A DNA stretch of 64,000 nt from Lineus longissimus. Its lineage: Eukaryota; Nemertea; Pilidiophora; Heteronemertea; Lineidae. Positions 1 to 13,000 of this stretch are shown in pieces (within the stretch, counting starts at the first letter, position 1; each line of letters begins with the position of its first letter). Made by a program: the position numbers and the translations under genes. Below the pieces are notes generated by a model. The model saw nothing but the letters and a program-made list of their open reading frames with translations, did not search any database and was not told the origin of the DNA. The stretch covers positions 8,372,501 through 8,436,500 of the forward strand of contig NC_088309.1 in NCBI RefSeq assembly GCF_910592395.1, given 5' to 3'.

Positions 1-1716
1 GAGTTGTGACCAGTATGTCCCAGTCAAGTGAACCAATGCATACACAGGTGTCTACCTTAAAGACAGTTGGTGTCTGATTGCGAGGTAAATGTAATAAGAC
101 ATGATGAGATGAAGATCAAAACTCCAGCCAAACTGACTCACCTTGTCAAATCATATTATTATCATTTAATGAGTTGGTCAGTTGGGCTGTATTTTGGAAT
201 TTCATGGGATTGCCAAAGGGCACCTTTGGGAAGATATTTGATAGTGACATATGTAGTAATAAAGGGCTTTGAAACAGGTCAATTCAAAGGGCTCAATAAA
301 AACTAGCCACTTTGTAGAGGGTGCCTAAGCAATTAAAGGAAGAAGTCAAAATGCTATCTCCATATCTTTTTATTTCTGTGATTCTGTACTAATCATTAAA
401 ATAAATACAGACACAGACCTTAAATTCAATAATTTGTGCACATTATATAGTCATTAAATTGGTGAACATATTTACATGTAGGACATGACACATGACTTGA
501 CTTAAAGAGCAAGAACTGCAACTTCCACTGTACAATGACTGAGGGATATAGTGACAAAAATACAGAAGGTATAAAATGACCACACCATGATAGGGAATCG
601 CAAGTACATGTATTCAAATTCCAAAATGCCTTGTTGAAAATTAAATGAATACGTCAAATAATGTATATAAGAATGTGTTATGGAAGTTCTAGTTAAGTTG
701 TCAAGGGAATATGTGCTTTGGTTTTTTTTCAACTATAATCACCATGAGGACACCTCTATATTAAAGGATTGCAGTTGTCAGTCTCTATTAAGGGACTGAT
801 GTGACTGGAAATTTTATGGCTGAGGAGCTGGCAATAAAACCAGCACAAGTCTACCAGACCTGCAGGGCTGTGATGTTTGAAGCCAACAGCATGTCATTTT
901 TTCCAAATGATGAACTTTTGGTTTCGTGAGACATTTCTTCAAAATATGAAGGCTTTTTCAAACAAGATTGCAATAATTTAGCTCGGTGTTGAGTACAAGT
1001 AACTGAGTATGGCCCAAAATAATCTTACAATAGACTGGATAAAGCGAGTATAGATTTATGCTTGGACAAGGGTTTGGTACAGGGCATGTGACCCAAGATT
1101 TATGTCAATCTGGCGAAGATCAACATCATCACAAAATTAACAATACAGTATATATTCAAGAGTTTGCAAATAAAATAAGTAGTAGCATAATGCCATCTAA
1201 TAGTCCATTTTTCGTAAATGTTCTGTCCACATCATTTTGGTCTCTGGAGCGTAAATTAACAGTTGGATTCTCTGAAGTTAGGATTTAAAATGACCCTACA
1301 TATAGCTACGAAACCAATTTTTCGGGTAAAGCGTTGTCAGTACAAATGTTTTTTTAATTTTTTTTGCTAATTTGGGGGGAGGAGGGGGGACCTGGATAGG
1401 TCATAATGCAGATCAAACCAGTATAGTTTGTGCTCCTGATTACAAGATGAGGTGGCTAAAACATTTACAAATGAACTTTTGATTACTTTATAGTTACTGT
1501 AGTAGTTGAATTATAATACATCATATTAAAAAGTTCCTAAATAACCGATTCCACTTGGACACTTTCCCACAGTGGGATATCAACCCAAGACACCAGTTGA
1601 ATCGGGCCTTAACAGTTAATCTCATTAAATAAACCAGGCAGTTAAAAAAAAACTGCTGTCATCATCAGGAGTCTTTGCTAGTGATAAAATCATCCAGGCA
1701 CCTGACCTGTGACAAG

Positions 1717-1782
1717 TACAGTAGAAGCTCTCTATTAAGGACACCCTTTAGAGAGGTGTCCGCTTAGGGAGGTTCCACTGTA
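1717..1782. mobile_element. Short TA-flanked foldback element (GGACACC family)
   Basis: The left end TACAGTAGAAGCTCTCT and the reverse complement of the right end, TACAGTGGAACCTCCCT, form terminal inverted repeats that continue into TTAAGGACACC / TAAGCGGACACC. TA at both ends suits a Tc1/mariner-type MITE. Related sequence occurs at 7271-7440 and 53126-53275, so this is a dispersed family. Confidence 0.65.
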
Positions 1783-2088
1783 CTACCGGAATTATTCAAG
1801 GGCATTTTATTTTCAAATTTTTCACGTTTGCAGATAATCAGGAAAATATATGGCCATGAAATAGAAAATCACATCAAAATCACTGTTATAGGGCTGGATG
1901 TATTAACACTAAATAAAAATTACGCAAAATTTACAACCACAAAATAAATGGCTGTGAATATTTTGGCAAATTTTGTTTAGAGTGGCTGTACCATTAACTT
2001 TTCTATGTTTACAAAGCAGTTTGAATAATAATACAGACCATGCTGAATGATTGATAGACTGAGGGACAATTCAGCAGTTGAGATTAGT

Positions 2089-2134
2089 GCGGGCCGGTAG
2101 TGCGCAGTGTACGAATCCGCTACACCCCGGCCGC
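2089..2134. repeat. Compact GC-rich hairpin
   Basis: GCGGGCCGGTAG at the left pairs imperfectly with the CTACACCCCGGCCGC side at the right around a loop containing CGAATCC. It stands out sharply from the AT-rich surroundings. The loop resembles a tRNA T-loop, but no complete cloverleaf can be folded, so a tRNA-derived SINE relic is only one possibility. Confidence 0.4.
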
Positions 2135-3995
2135 AGCAGCGAGAGGGGTTAAAGTGTTTACTTTTTTTGATTTAAGCTACAGATCCCCAAACATCCAAAC
2201 CCTCCCTGAGTTCTCATGAACTTGCACCTTATCTATTCTTTTAGCTTCTTAGGTTTTAAATGTATCTCTCAACTTCATAAGTGACAAATATGCACAACTA
2301 CATACATCTAAAATTCCATTTACAATACGTAAGACAACTTTTTGAAATCTACAATATGTGATTTAAGTGCAATCTGTCATAATAAAGTCACAGGCATCTC
2401 AGATAAACTCGTTAATGCCGGCACCAATAATTATATTCTTGCCTACACCCATAGTGATTAGAAAATCCTTCCCAGCTCCATATTTGAAACAAATGATACA
2501 ACATTTTTAGAATACAAGATTTGCAACATCATACAGCATACACATATGTAGTTTATTGCAAAATGATGGACCGCCAGGTCATTTAGATACAGCATCAAAA
2601 ATAATGTTTGAAAGTCCTCAAAACACATCTCATCCTGGTATTTTGAATATTCATGTTGGTATGAAACCATGGTGATGGAAAACTTGCAACGTTAACATTC
2701 CACGTCCTTTTGGCAATGTACTGAACCATTCTTTTTCCCATAGAGGACACTTTAAGTCCTTGACCCCTAAATTTTCTTTCACATGTTAAATAAACTGGCC
2801 AACAACATCCCTTTGAAGATACATTATGCAATTTTGCAAAATATTAGTGATAATGAATATAATGGGACATGTTTCGTCCGGAACTAGTGAATATAGGTAC
2901 TCTGCCAAATAGGCGGTCCTGTAGTACTAATGCATAGCAGGACCAGGACTACAGTCCAAGTCACAACTGACATCCTTCCTTTGGCGTTACCCCTTTAAAG
3001 ATCTGTATAATTCCGGTGCCCCAAATAAGATATCTTGCAATGCACCCTCAATGACTAACTTTAATGAGAGAATTATAATTAGTAAAAAAACTCACTTTTA
3101 TCTCAGGAACAGCCTAAAATCAAAAGAAGCAACACACACAAACAAAATGTCTATCATTGGACCCTACATAATTACACATGGGTTACTAAGTAACATCTTA
3201 GGGGAATGAGTTGCCTATAGATTGTTTAAACACATTTTATGGCACAATAGCTGTAGTTGTACACCAGAATAAAAATAATAACGTACAACTTTTAGCGGCA
3301 AAGATACATCTCAACTAACACCACAAAGATGAGTATTTTACAACATTGAGTATTCATGGCACTGACAATAAAAGAATGAACTCATTTCAATGGAAGTGCA
3401 TAGTCAAAATTAAACAAATTGCTTAATAAACTTTCGGATAATTGAATAAATCAGAGTATGATTTTTACAAGAAAAAGACACATACACCTGGGAAAATGAG
3501 TTCCCCAGCTTAACGAGAGTCTAATCTTAATCTTGTGTATTCAAGGCAGACCTTCCAACTTTCCGAGCAGCCTGCCATGGAAGACTCTAACAACACAGCT
3601 CTTCCATCATTATTGAAAAACGGTTTCCTTTCCCTGGACAGGCCGGCTCGGCAAGCTGGATGGCAGGCTGGGGAAGACCAAGGCTTGAGCAGCCATCATG
3701 CCTCCAGTCCAGCATTCAGGCATCATCTTCAAAGTATATTCAATGAAAAGAATCGTAGTAGGTTGTAATTGGAGATAAATTCCAATAGGATGGATTTTAA
3801 TAAAAGTAAAAATTATAAAAGACTAATTTTACTTGCATGTCTAAGACTAGAGGGGTATAAAAAATCTTGAATAATATTGGCATAAAAAGGAAAACCTTAG
3901 TTGTCAAGATGCCCTGATATCAGAGTTTAGAACCGTAGATAGGAAGCTGTACTTTTGTTCCACATTCTAAGTCTTTCTGAATCCTTGGTACACAT

Positions 3996-4053
3996 CATGG
4001 AGGTATAAATATTTATTTATACTTATATATTTATACTTATTTATACCTCCATG
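3996..4053. repeat. 58-bp AT-rich palindrome
   Basis: Perfect 16-bp arms, CATGGAGGTATAAATA at 3996-4011 and its reverse complement at 4038-4053, enclose a TTTATA-rich centre that is itself partly repetitive. It would extrude as a cruciform or fold as an RNA hairpin. It is probably a foldback element relic. Confidence 0.7.
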
Positions 4054-4095
4054 GTACAAGTGTAGTGAAAGGCATGTAAATAGCATTAGACCTTG

Positions 4096-4208
4096 TCATT
4101 GTGCATCCCATTCTAGTCATTGTGCATCCTGAACAGGTCATTGTACATCAATACCCTACATAGCGAGTGTGCATCCCCACCTACAAGTAGTTGACAATGT
4201 GCATCTCA
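4096..4208. repeat. Degenerate minisatellite with CATTGTGCATC core
   Basis: About five spaced copies of a CATTGTGCATC-like core (two exact, then TACATC, GTGTGCATC and AATGTGCATC variants) recur every 20-30 bp. Unit lengths vary, so the array is old. Confidence 0.6.
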
Positions 4209-5495
4209 TTTTGCATTTGGAAATACTTTTGCAAGGTTCCAATAAATCTCAAATAATAAATAAGCTCAAATAATCTCTTATCGACAATAAAGAATTTATT
4301 GGACTTTATTCATTCTTGATAAAATTTTCATGTAGGTAGGTTAAACCAAAAAAGAGGTCAAGCATTAATATAATTATATTTATATACATGACGTGGTGTT
4401 CAGTACAGGTAGATATAATTTGCTCAGACTATTAAAATATCGATATCAAAACAAAACTGCCATCTATACGGGCATTGCAAAACTAAACAAGGTGACAAAA
4501 TACCAGACATCTTCTAATGTACATGTACATGATAAATCGTTGGAACAAGAGATCATAGTAGTATACAGACTACAGAGAGAACAAAATCATTTTTGAAATA
4601 AGGTTGAATACTTTGACCTTTTACTCTCAAGGTTGATATGTGTGAACTAGAGAGCTATATTTGGCTGAAGAGAAAAGCTTGTCTCTTGACAATTTTTATC
4701 ACCAATTGTACCATATGCATGATGGGTAATCGCCTAATGCCGCCCGACAAAAGTCGGGGGGGGGAACAATTAATAACACGTACAAGTACTTTGTGCACAT
4801 AGGCTCGTTTTTCAACCCTTTACTACTTCAATTAAAAACTTTCTAACCACATTGGCTTCATATAGAAAACAACACATACATATAAACTGTTCTTTAAAAT
4901 TCAGACCGCAATTTTCCACGAATAAACTACTTTTGCTGAAAAATGGGGAGGGAGGACCTCAACCAAGGTTTCATCCTTCGTAGCACCAAAACCCTTGAGA
5001 TCCTTGGCTGTTGGTATCAAATACTCACTTGAATTCCGTATACCTCAAGGGTCATTCACAAATCAATCTCCTCATTTCATTTCATTCTCATTATGTGGTA
5101 ATAAGCACAATCATTGACAGGTGTGAATTTTAACCCTTGAAGCTTTCAGATTATGAGTTCTTGATGTCTGTGGAAAATTTCGATCACAAGTCCAACATTG
5201 GAGTTATATCATCATAAATTGTATCCGACCAGCAAGTGGTTTCATTTCCGAATCAAATCACACTAAGTTCAAGTTGAAAACACTACTGGTCGCAGGAATA
5301 CGAACTTTATATTGAATCAGTACTTTTGGACTCAGCAGGGCAAATCATGGACCAACAATTTGGTGCCATCACATTCCCTGCTAATGATAACACCTTTATA
5401 TATGATTGGAGAATTTGGAAGGTCAGATAAAATATTCTGAGTTAGATATGTGATTACAAGCAGAAGACACTGTGTGTAAACAACAGACCACATAC

Positions 5496-5900
5496 CACAA
5501 TAGCCGCACGTACACCACCTGAAAATGGACCACCAATCTTGGTTCGCGAACCAATGCCGCACCATCGAAAATCCACCTAGCGCTATAAACACCACCGCTG
5601 CAGCTGGGTATAAAATCCGGCAACAGATGGCGCGCAAACAATAAGCAGAAAGTGCCATTTCGAAAGCGCCGCCTGGAGCCGAACCATCTAACTAGCTAAT
5701 TGCCGATCCATTTGCGCGTACACCACGAAAAAGCCGAGCTTTTAACAAGCCGGGCGAATTTGGACCATCAAGCTTGATGGGACAAATTCGCCCGGCAATT
5801 TGTATCGGCAATGGATTGCCGAACCAATTTGTCGCGGCAATGTGGTGGTGTACGTGCAATTGGTCCATCAATATTTTGTGGTGTAAGCGCAGCTATTGTG
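5496..5900. mobile_element. 405-bp MITE with long terminal inverted repeats and palindromic core
   Basis: The left end CACAATAGCCGCACGTACAC matches the reverse complement of the right end, CACAATAGCTGCGCTTACAC. The match continues through a second inverted segment (ATGGACCACCAAT / GATGGACCAATT). The sequence ATAC directly precedes (5492-5495) and follows (5901-5904) the element, a likely 4-bp target duplication. The centre (about 5749-5796) is a near-perfect 48-bp palindrome built on GCCGGGCGAATTT and CATCAAGCTTGATG. No transposase is encoded. Minus-strand open frames across it are by-products of the GC-rich sequence. Confidence 0.8.
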
Positions 5901-6982
5901 ATACTGGGCCCAGTTGCTTACTCGGTGGTCGACAAAAATATGCTAAGCGTTAGCTCAAGTACCTGTTAACTCATTCTAGTAAATTCTTATTTACAGTTGT
6001 AGCGTTTAGGCTTTACCCCAACTTTTTGTCTTAATGAGAACACCCAACACTTTGCTGACTAATTTAAAGCAAGACTATCCAAACTCAAAATCCTGAATGA
6101 TGACCTATCAGATAAAAGTGAAGCTGTACAGTATGAAATTTTTGTTATGCTCAAAGTTGGTTAAGCTGCTCATTTTAACCCTTTTGCTACCAGACGATAT
6201 TACACTAAAGACAACCAGAGAATTATAAGTGTTTAAAAAAAAACTTCTATGTATGCTGTTCGTTCAAATGAACATGAAAAGATGACAGTCTAGAGTATTC
6301 GAGTTGACCCTCAGCCCCTAAGCTTTATACTACATTTGAACGAATATTCGTTGCTCTACTTTTTGTCATTTCACTCTGAGTTTATACTCTACAATTTGGA
6401 AAATTCCGTGACAGAAACCTATTTAACCAATAACAAAATCAAGAGAGTAAAAGCATCATGTTAGAATATAAATGAATTTCAGGTTGTCTCAGTAGACATT
6501 TAGAGAAACCTCATCACAAAGTGACTTTGAAATGTCCTGATTTGACCTGGAATTATGAGTTGATTTAGAAATGGTCATCGATTAGAAAGTCACTTTCAAA
6601 ATTTCAGTGAAATTAATACTATCAAGGGATTTCACATAAAAAATTGCACCTTTATGTAGGGTTCTAAAACTTGACCCTTAGTATCGATGGGTCGTATTTT
6701 CCCAACTGAGTTGCAAAACACAACTTATTACCGTATTTCCCAAAGACATATACAAAATAATGAATGAACTCAAAAAAACTAAACCATTAAGTCTGTCAAT
6801 GCATCGTAACCAAAGTGATCCTAAGGAGACGTATTCTTCAACAGTCCTGTCACTTTAATCTAATGCATCTATAATCGCATGTAAAAAGTCAAATAAAACA
6901 GAAAAAAATGTCCGTGGAGGACCTGAGATTTATGTTTTTGTCCATTGCACGATATGGCTCCCAAAATCCTTTGGGTGAGTTT

Positions 6983-7086
6983 TTACAGTCTTCTTGGCGG
7001 CAGAGCAAAAAGGACTCCCTGGTACATTATGCCGTTTATCTCCATCGAAACAACTAACGAATTGTCTATTTCTGATCGACCGTCAT
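6983..7086 (-). CDS. ARID3: ARID3 terminal coding exon 7 (REKLES-beta and stop)
   Basis: This 104-nt exon follows a CTCACTTCCAG acceptor and restores the phase of exon 6. It codes NDGRSEIDNS and then LVVSMEINGIMYQGVLFA, an excellent match to REKLES-beta, followed by LPPRRL and TAA (6985-6983). The exon is too short for a long open frame. No AATAAA is evident on the minus strand in the first kilobase downstream, so the 3' UTR length is unknown. Confidence 0.93.
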
Positions 7087-10000
7087 CTGGAAGTGAGAAG
7101 CAGAAATTCGTCAGAAATGTTAAAATTGTTAAATGTTTTAAATGTAACTTTAATGCAGTGATTGAAATCTAATGAATTGAAGTGTGATTGCAGGAAGGGG
7201 GCACACACATCTACCTCAATCAGCCACTAACGAAGTGACATCTTTATTTCCTGAAAGCTACAAATCGATATAGAGTGGAACCTCCCTTTGTGGACACCTC
7301 TGTAAGTAGGACACCCTTTCATTATCGGACACACAGTTTTGTCCCAAATTGGTCATTTCCCTTTAATTTGATCACGGTAATTAGGACACCTAACGCAATT
7401 CTCACTGCCAAGTGTATCCTTAATACAGAGTTTCTATTTTAGATTTCAAAATGTCCAGTTTCATGAAATGATACATACGGTACTTACTTCGGCTTGTAAT
7501 TTTTAAATGCGTGCTTGGCATGCCAGTGTGAACGCCAACCATGAGTCTCTCTGCCTCCTCCTGGATGCTGCCCCCCAATGCTGGTCTCTTTCGTGGTGGT
7601 CCACCCTCCTCCATAGCTGCCCGTGATGCGGCCTCCATCTTCCTTGTGGCCTCTTCCATTGCCCGTGATGCCGCCTCCATCGCCAGTGCATCTCGTTCAC
7701 TCATGCTCCGATGGCGGGATGTGGGTGACGGGAGACTCTCTTCATCACCGAGATTGGGTGAACCTGGAATCAACCAATGGTCTGAAATTAATAAATTTGA
7801 ATAGTTGGCTGTGAAATAATGAAAATCTGACGGTTTCATCCATATTTGTCCGAAATCTTTGGTAACTGTATGACATTTATATGAACAATCCTACATTGAA
7901 GTTGATAATGAATGATTCAACCATCATTGGATGTGTTCACCAGGCATTGGGCCTTAACTATCCTGTGTCTCCAAATGTCAGTGAATGTTTTTTTGGGAAA
8001 AATGTCCTACAAGACACCTCCCTATAATGGGCAGGTGCATTAATTAGAAGCACTGCCCATCCACGATCATGACACCTTTATTCTTTTATCGCAATGTACA
8101 GTTTGGACCAGTCCCAGGGTGATTCAGGGTACTAAACTAGAGTGATGTGACTGAGAAATTGACTTACCTGATAAAGAGTTGAGAGGTGGGAGTTTGCCAT
8201 TGAGGATTCCACCGTTGAGGTGTGGGGGATGGTGGTGTGCGGGAGGAGGGACAAGGGTAGGAGCCCCCGGAGACAAGTCATACCCGTAGCCTGACCGCCT
8301 GCCCTCCCGGCGGTTCCCATCAATGGCCGCTTGCAGCTCCTGCGGACTACTTAATTTCAATTTTTCGCACTCGTAGGGGTAGAGGTATTTCATATACCTG
8401 CAAAAAGGAAAATATATATTGTATTGATTTTATTAAAGGCAGATACTTCTTGAAACAAACACCTGAAATCTCTTTCATTGGCAGCCTGCATAGCTAGAGC
8501 TCTGGGCTTATCAGTTATAATCAGGGGTCTTCAAATTTGCTTCGTCCAGGGATGAATTCCAAGTTCATGTATGTGTCCTTGATCAAGACACCTAACCACA
8601 CTATGCTTCTATCCTCCCAGGATTATGAACTGGCATCAAGTTAAACTGTGCAGGACCAGCATTCCATCCAGAAGAAGTGATGCTCCAAGTCATTTCATGC
8701 AACAGAATCCGTGTTAGAGGGAGACCATAGGTAAGTGCGGCCAGGTAGGTCAGAATAAGTTACTCAAAGTCGTCGACAGGGGTCACGCAACTTACTGAGT
8801 TCGGAGGGTAAATGCAGCGCTTGTTATTGAAGATGGCAGGTTGAGACCTTTAGTAATTTCCCGCCATAGTTTACGGTTGATCACTTCAACGAGGCCCCCT
8901 TTTGACACAACTAATCTGAACAATTCGTAGAGGTCTAACGTCTGTTTCGCCATTATTGGGATACGATTGACGGGTGTGCCTGCAAGTATACAAAGAAACA
9001 ATCCTTTACTGGATGCTAAGATGGACAATGACTTGACAACTGACATCTCGATCTAAATCCTGTTAAAATGCTATTCTGAGAGTTTTCTGAAATTGAAAGT
9101 AACTCTTAATGTTATTGGGATTTAGCAGATGATTTTAAAAGTGGTCGCCCATTAATTTCACCACCAACAGCAATTCTTTGAGCCCTGTAACCCATATAGT
9201 GTGATAAATTGAATCCATACTGGTACTTTCACATTATCGCCAGAAATCCATCCATGCTTCATTTTTCTCATCACAAATCAAGACTAAGTAAAGTCATTCT
9301 TACTAAACCAAATTGTATTCATGTTTTCTTTTCAATTTTGAACTCAACCTAAAAGATGTTAAGGCCAAAATTTCCCATGGTTACTGGACTTGATGGGGTG
9401 CCGCTCTCAAGGCACATTTGATTCAAGGGCATTCATCTATTTCTCTTAAAACAGGATATAACAATTTTGGCGCCTGATTGTGCATGTCCCACGTAAACCC
9501 TTAATTTTCCTAAATCCTAATGGCAAATTCCTAAACAATGGGTGGAATATAAAGGGTTAAAAGGACTATTAGTTTGAATAGAACTAATTCAAATCAAAGC
9601 ATAGGAAACATTGCCATTGACCAACAAAACAATGACACGGCTTGATACATGCAAATAATATTTTATTCTCGGAATTTTTTTTTTGGCATGTTTAAATCTG
9701 GAGTATACACCTATATATACTTTAACATGGGCATTGCAACATTATAAACACATCACAAGCTTTATTATACTTGATATAAGGTTAATGATAAACATGATGA
9801 TAAAATGCAAAACTCACAGAGGATTTTGATCAACCAAAATATTTATCAATTCCACCACTATTTACTTTATATCTTCAATACTCCATAAACCAAACTAAGA
9901 ACTATTTCCCCGACAGAATCCTAAATGATATAGCTAAAAGAAATATTTACATTGATTTGTATATTGCTACTAAAATGGCCAAGAATTTGTTGCATAAGTT

Positions 10001-13000
10001 ATTATAGCTATGTTGGGTTTCTTCATTTCTTCATTTAGAGTCGGCCATTTCCTGAGGTCCCACCACTTCACCACACATTGCACATAAAATATCGAAGACT
10101 TGATTTTGATACTCATTGACCATAGTTAACTTTTGTGTAATACCATCAATACCAGCTCGCATGAGAGCAGTTTCAATGCCCCACCAGTATGCTTATCCTG
10201 CTAACGGATCAAGAACGAGTCGTTCACCCCTCCAAATCATAAGTTTTTGATTGAATTCCTTTAAATTGTTTCATGCATCTACATGTACATATACTTACAC
10301 AAAGTACTAGTGTAGGGATTATGATTTTCATTTCTGGCATGAACTCTCATGTTTGAAGCTGGCTAATTGTGATCAAAAAGGGCACCAGCCATATCACACT
10401 ATAGGTACGTTACCAAGTCGACATTAAAAATATGCCGAACATTGTCAGACAAGTATGGTTAAAATTGCAAACCTTAAATGACCAATAACCATTCAATTTT
10501 TTGTTTTTCATTTGGTAAGACAACATAAAAGTAGTTAATGACATAAAAGAAGAGAAATATCAATAAAAGAGTATAATTTTACGATGATAAATCACCAGAG
10601 TCTTGATGTTGTCATGCTCTGCAAGTGCCAATAATGGCTTAACTATACCATTGTCATCACCAACACACCAGCTGCCCCTTGTATATACTCACCTTTTTGT
10701 GGTTTTGGCCATTATTTCTTTTGAAAAACACATGAGATTTTACCACAATCAATGATTAAAAGACATTTTGGGACGGATTTGAAATCAAAATTGGTTTGGA
10801 TTGGCAGATAAAAAGGATTTGGGGTGTTTAATTTCATATTTCAAAACAGAAAACACTTGGATGTGTAGGCTTGTTTTAAAATAATATGAAAGGTGTGGTT
10901 CGTTGGTGTACACTGTTTACATTTGTCCCACTAGTAATTAGAAATTTCTATTGATGAAGCACAGTACATGTAATTGACAGGCGATGCCAAGGAAAATTGT
11001 CATGTTTTGTGCTTTACACCAATTCATATTTGACACAAATAGGTATTAGAAATGATCAAAAGGCCTGCTAGTAGAGGATGAGAACACAACACAATTTTTG
11101 AAAACCAATTGCAGATGGAGTGGGTAGGATTATTTTTAATTGTAGAAATTATATTTCAGTTATCTGTTTCCAATTCCTGCTGTTTTTCCTCCCTTTGAAA
11201 AGACCCTTCTTTATCAGGAAGATATGAATTCGGATTCAATGTCTCTGTTTGAACAAATTTGTTTACTCGCCTCCATTGGGGTTGCATACTGTAAACCTGG
11301 TAATGTTTTTTGTATTCGCAATATTTGGAGGCGTATACCCTTGCAAAAATTAAATTTTAAAACAATAACCATTTAATCCGAGCAAATTTTTCCCTTTGTA
11401 AACATTAACCCAGTTTTCAGTAATAGTATAATGTACATGAGCTTTATCTATACTTTGCTAATTTTGTCAGGTTTACACGAAAGAAAAATAATCAATGTTG
11501 CCATTATAGAAATATCCAACAATTTATTTACCCAGTACCTTCTTTTTTAGTAAACTTCAATCATTACACCTTCTGGCTCAGGCCAGGAATATTCGTTAGC
11601 AATTCGATCACCAGATCCTGATATAATCGATCAAATTAAATAACTTACGGGAAAAACACAAGAAATAAAAAAAGCTTATCATCACTTTTTTGCCATTTTG
11701 GTAAACATGCACCATAGTTATGATAGTCAGAAAATAATGCTTTGATCAAAATAGGTTTTATTGAGAAAACTATTTTTCGGAGACAATAGCGGTTCTGTTT
11801 TTCGACCAAAAATGTGCAAATTTGCTCATTATTCATTTGGCATACACTCAATTCCGCCAAGGGAGAATAACAATTCAAGTTGCATGTGATAAGTATTGCA
11901 TGTCTCACTCTCTTCGATAATAATTGGTAGTGTGCAATCTTTGATTAGTATCAGGCCTACTTGTCACCATTCTCGAAGCTGCCAGGTAGGCAAATAACTT
12001 CTTTTGCCACCAGAATAAGAAAAAGAGTGATCAGATGGGCTGTTTTTGCTCTTCGAACAGTAAATACCAAGGTTCTAATTGTAAACAGCATATCGCCAAC
12101 CAGTCCATCTTTAATTGGTATATGAAATCCTGACTACAGCAGGCCCATCTGTTATTTTCAATATCCCCTCAAATTACTTGAGATACTCTTTTCCCAGCCT
12201 CCAGAATCACATTGGAGATAAACACAATACCTGGCCGAGATGTCAGAGCCATTACTTTATATCAGGGGAACATCTCAAGTTCTTTAGAATGTTTGGAAAA
12301 AAACTGCATCAATCATTAAAGGGAAACTATAGGCAGGAGCTTGGAGTCAAATATGTCATATTCAGGCGAGTAATATGCACATTAAGTGGACTATTCAGCA
12401 TATACATGTACCTCGTACAAGTGAGAATAGTTCCGCTGCACTGTGATACGGGAGAGACCCCTATTAATTACTTATGTAACTTAAGTAATCTGACCTACTT
12501 GATTTCTGCCTGTAGACTCCCTTTTAAAGCTTAAGAGACCAGAGGTTTCTTTCTGATGAACCATCATGATGTGAAAGTTATTCAGAAAGTGAAGAGATTG
12601 AAAGCTCTCAACAAATAGAAATTAATCTGATTCTACAGTTGAAGTTTTTAAATTAACATTTTTGATGAGGTTCATTGCACCAGCTCTGCAGCTTTGCAGA
12701 CACTGTACAAATAGTACTACAATAACACTGTCCTGCTGAGGAATTTCATCCCTTACATACATTATATACACTGATGAAACTAGAAATGAAACAACAATTC
12801 TAACCAACTTTCCCCCACTTCTTGATTGGCAATGACTATTTTGAGACACTCCCGACCAGGTATAATAAAGGCCTACCCAGGTCTCTAAACAAAATCTAAA
12901 AGAATTTCTGGTAATGATGCAGAACTTCATCATCCAATTTCGAAATGTACCAGAGGTCGGGAAAAACAACAGTCGGTTTTAGATTACTTAGTCTATGTCA

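Larger units (their letters stand above)
1..6982. other. ARID3 3' flank / possible 3' UTR, no gene recognised
   Basis: This is AT-rich sequence without a recognisable coding region. It contains foldback elements listed separately (1717-1782, 3996-4053, 5496-5900), a degenerate CATTGTGCATC minisatellite (4096-4208), a compact GC-rich hairpin (2089-2134) and a short G-run near 4755. Part of it is likely ARID3 3' UTR. I could not place a convincing AATAAA on the minus strand close to the stop codon. Confidence 0.6.

Noticed and set aside
3535-3768. GC-rich stretch with a 77-codon plus frame, and an open minus frame ending at a stop, considered as an extra ARID3 exon
   Set aside because: No convincing splice acceptor precedes it on the minus strand, ARID3 already ends at 6983 with a proper stop, and the residues match nothing.
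5332-5658. 108-codon minus-strand open frame
   Set aside because: It runs into the left arm of the 5496-5900 inverted-repeat element and matches no family. The openness comes from the GC-rich palindromic sequence.
7541-7804. 87-codon plus-strand frame
   Set aside because: It is antisense to ARID3 exon 6 and reflects the biased codon content of that exon.
12115-12534. 139-codon plus-strand frame, one of the longest single frames in the window
   Set aside because: It spans the TTAA-flanked MITE at 12320-12523, ends within it, and has no recognisable domain.
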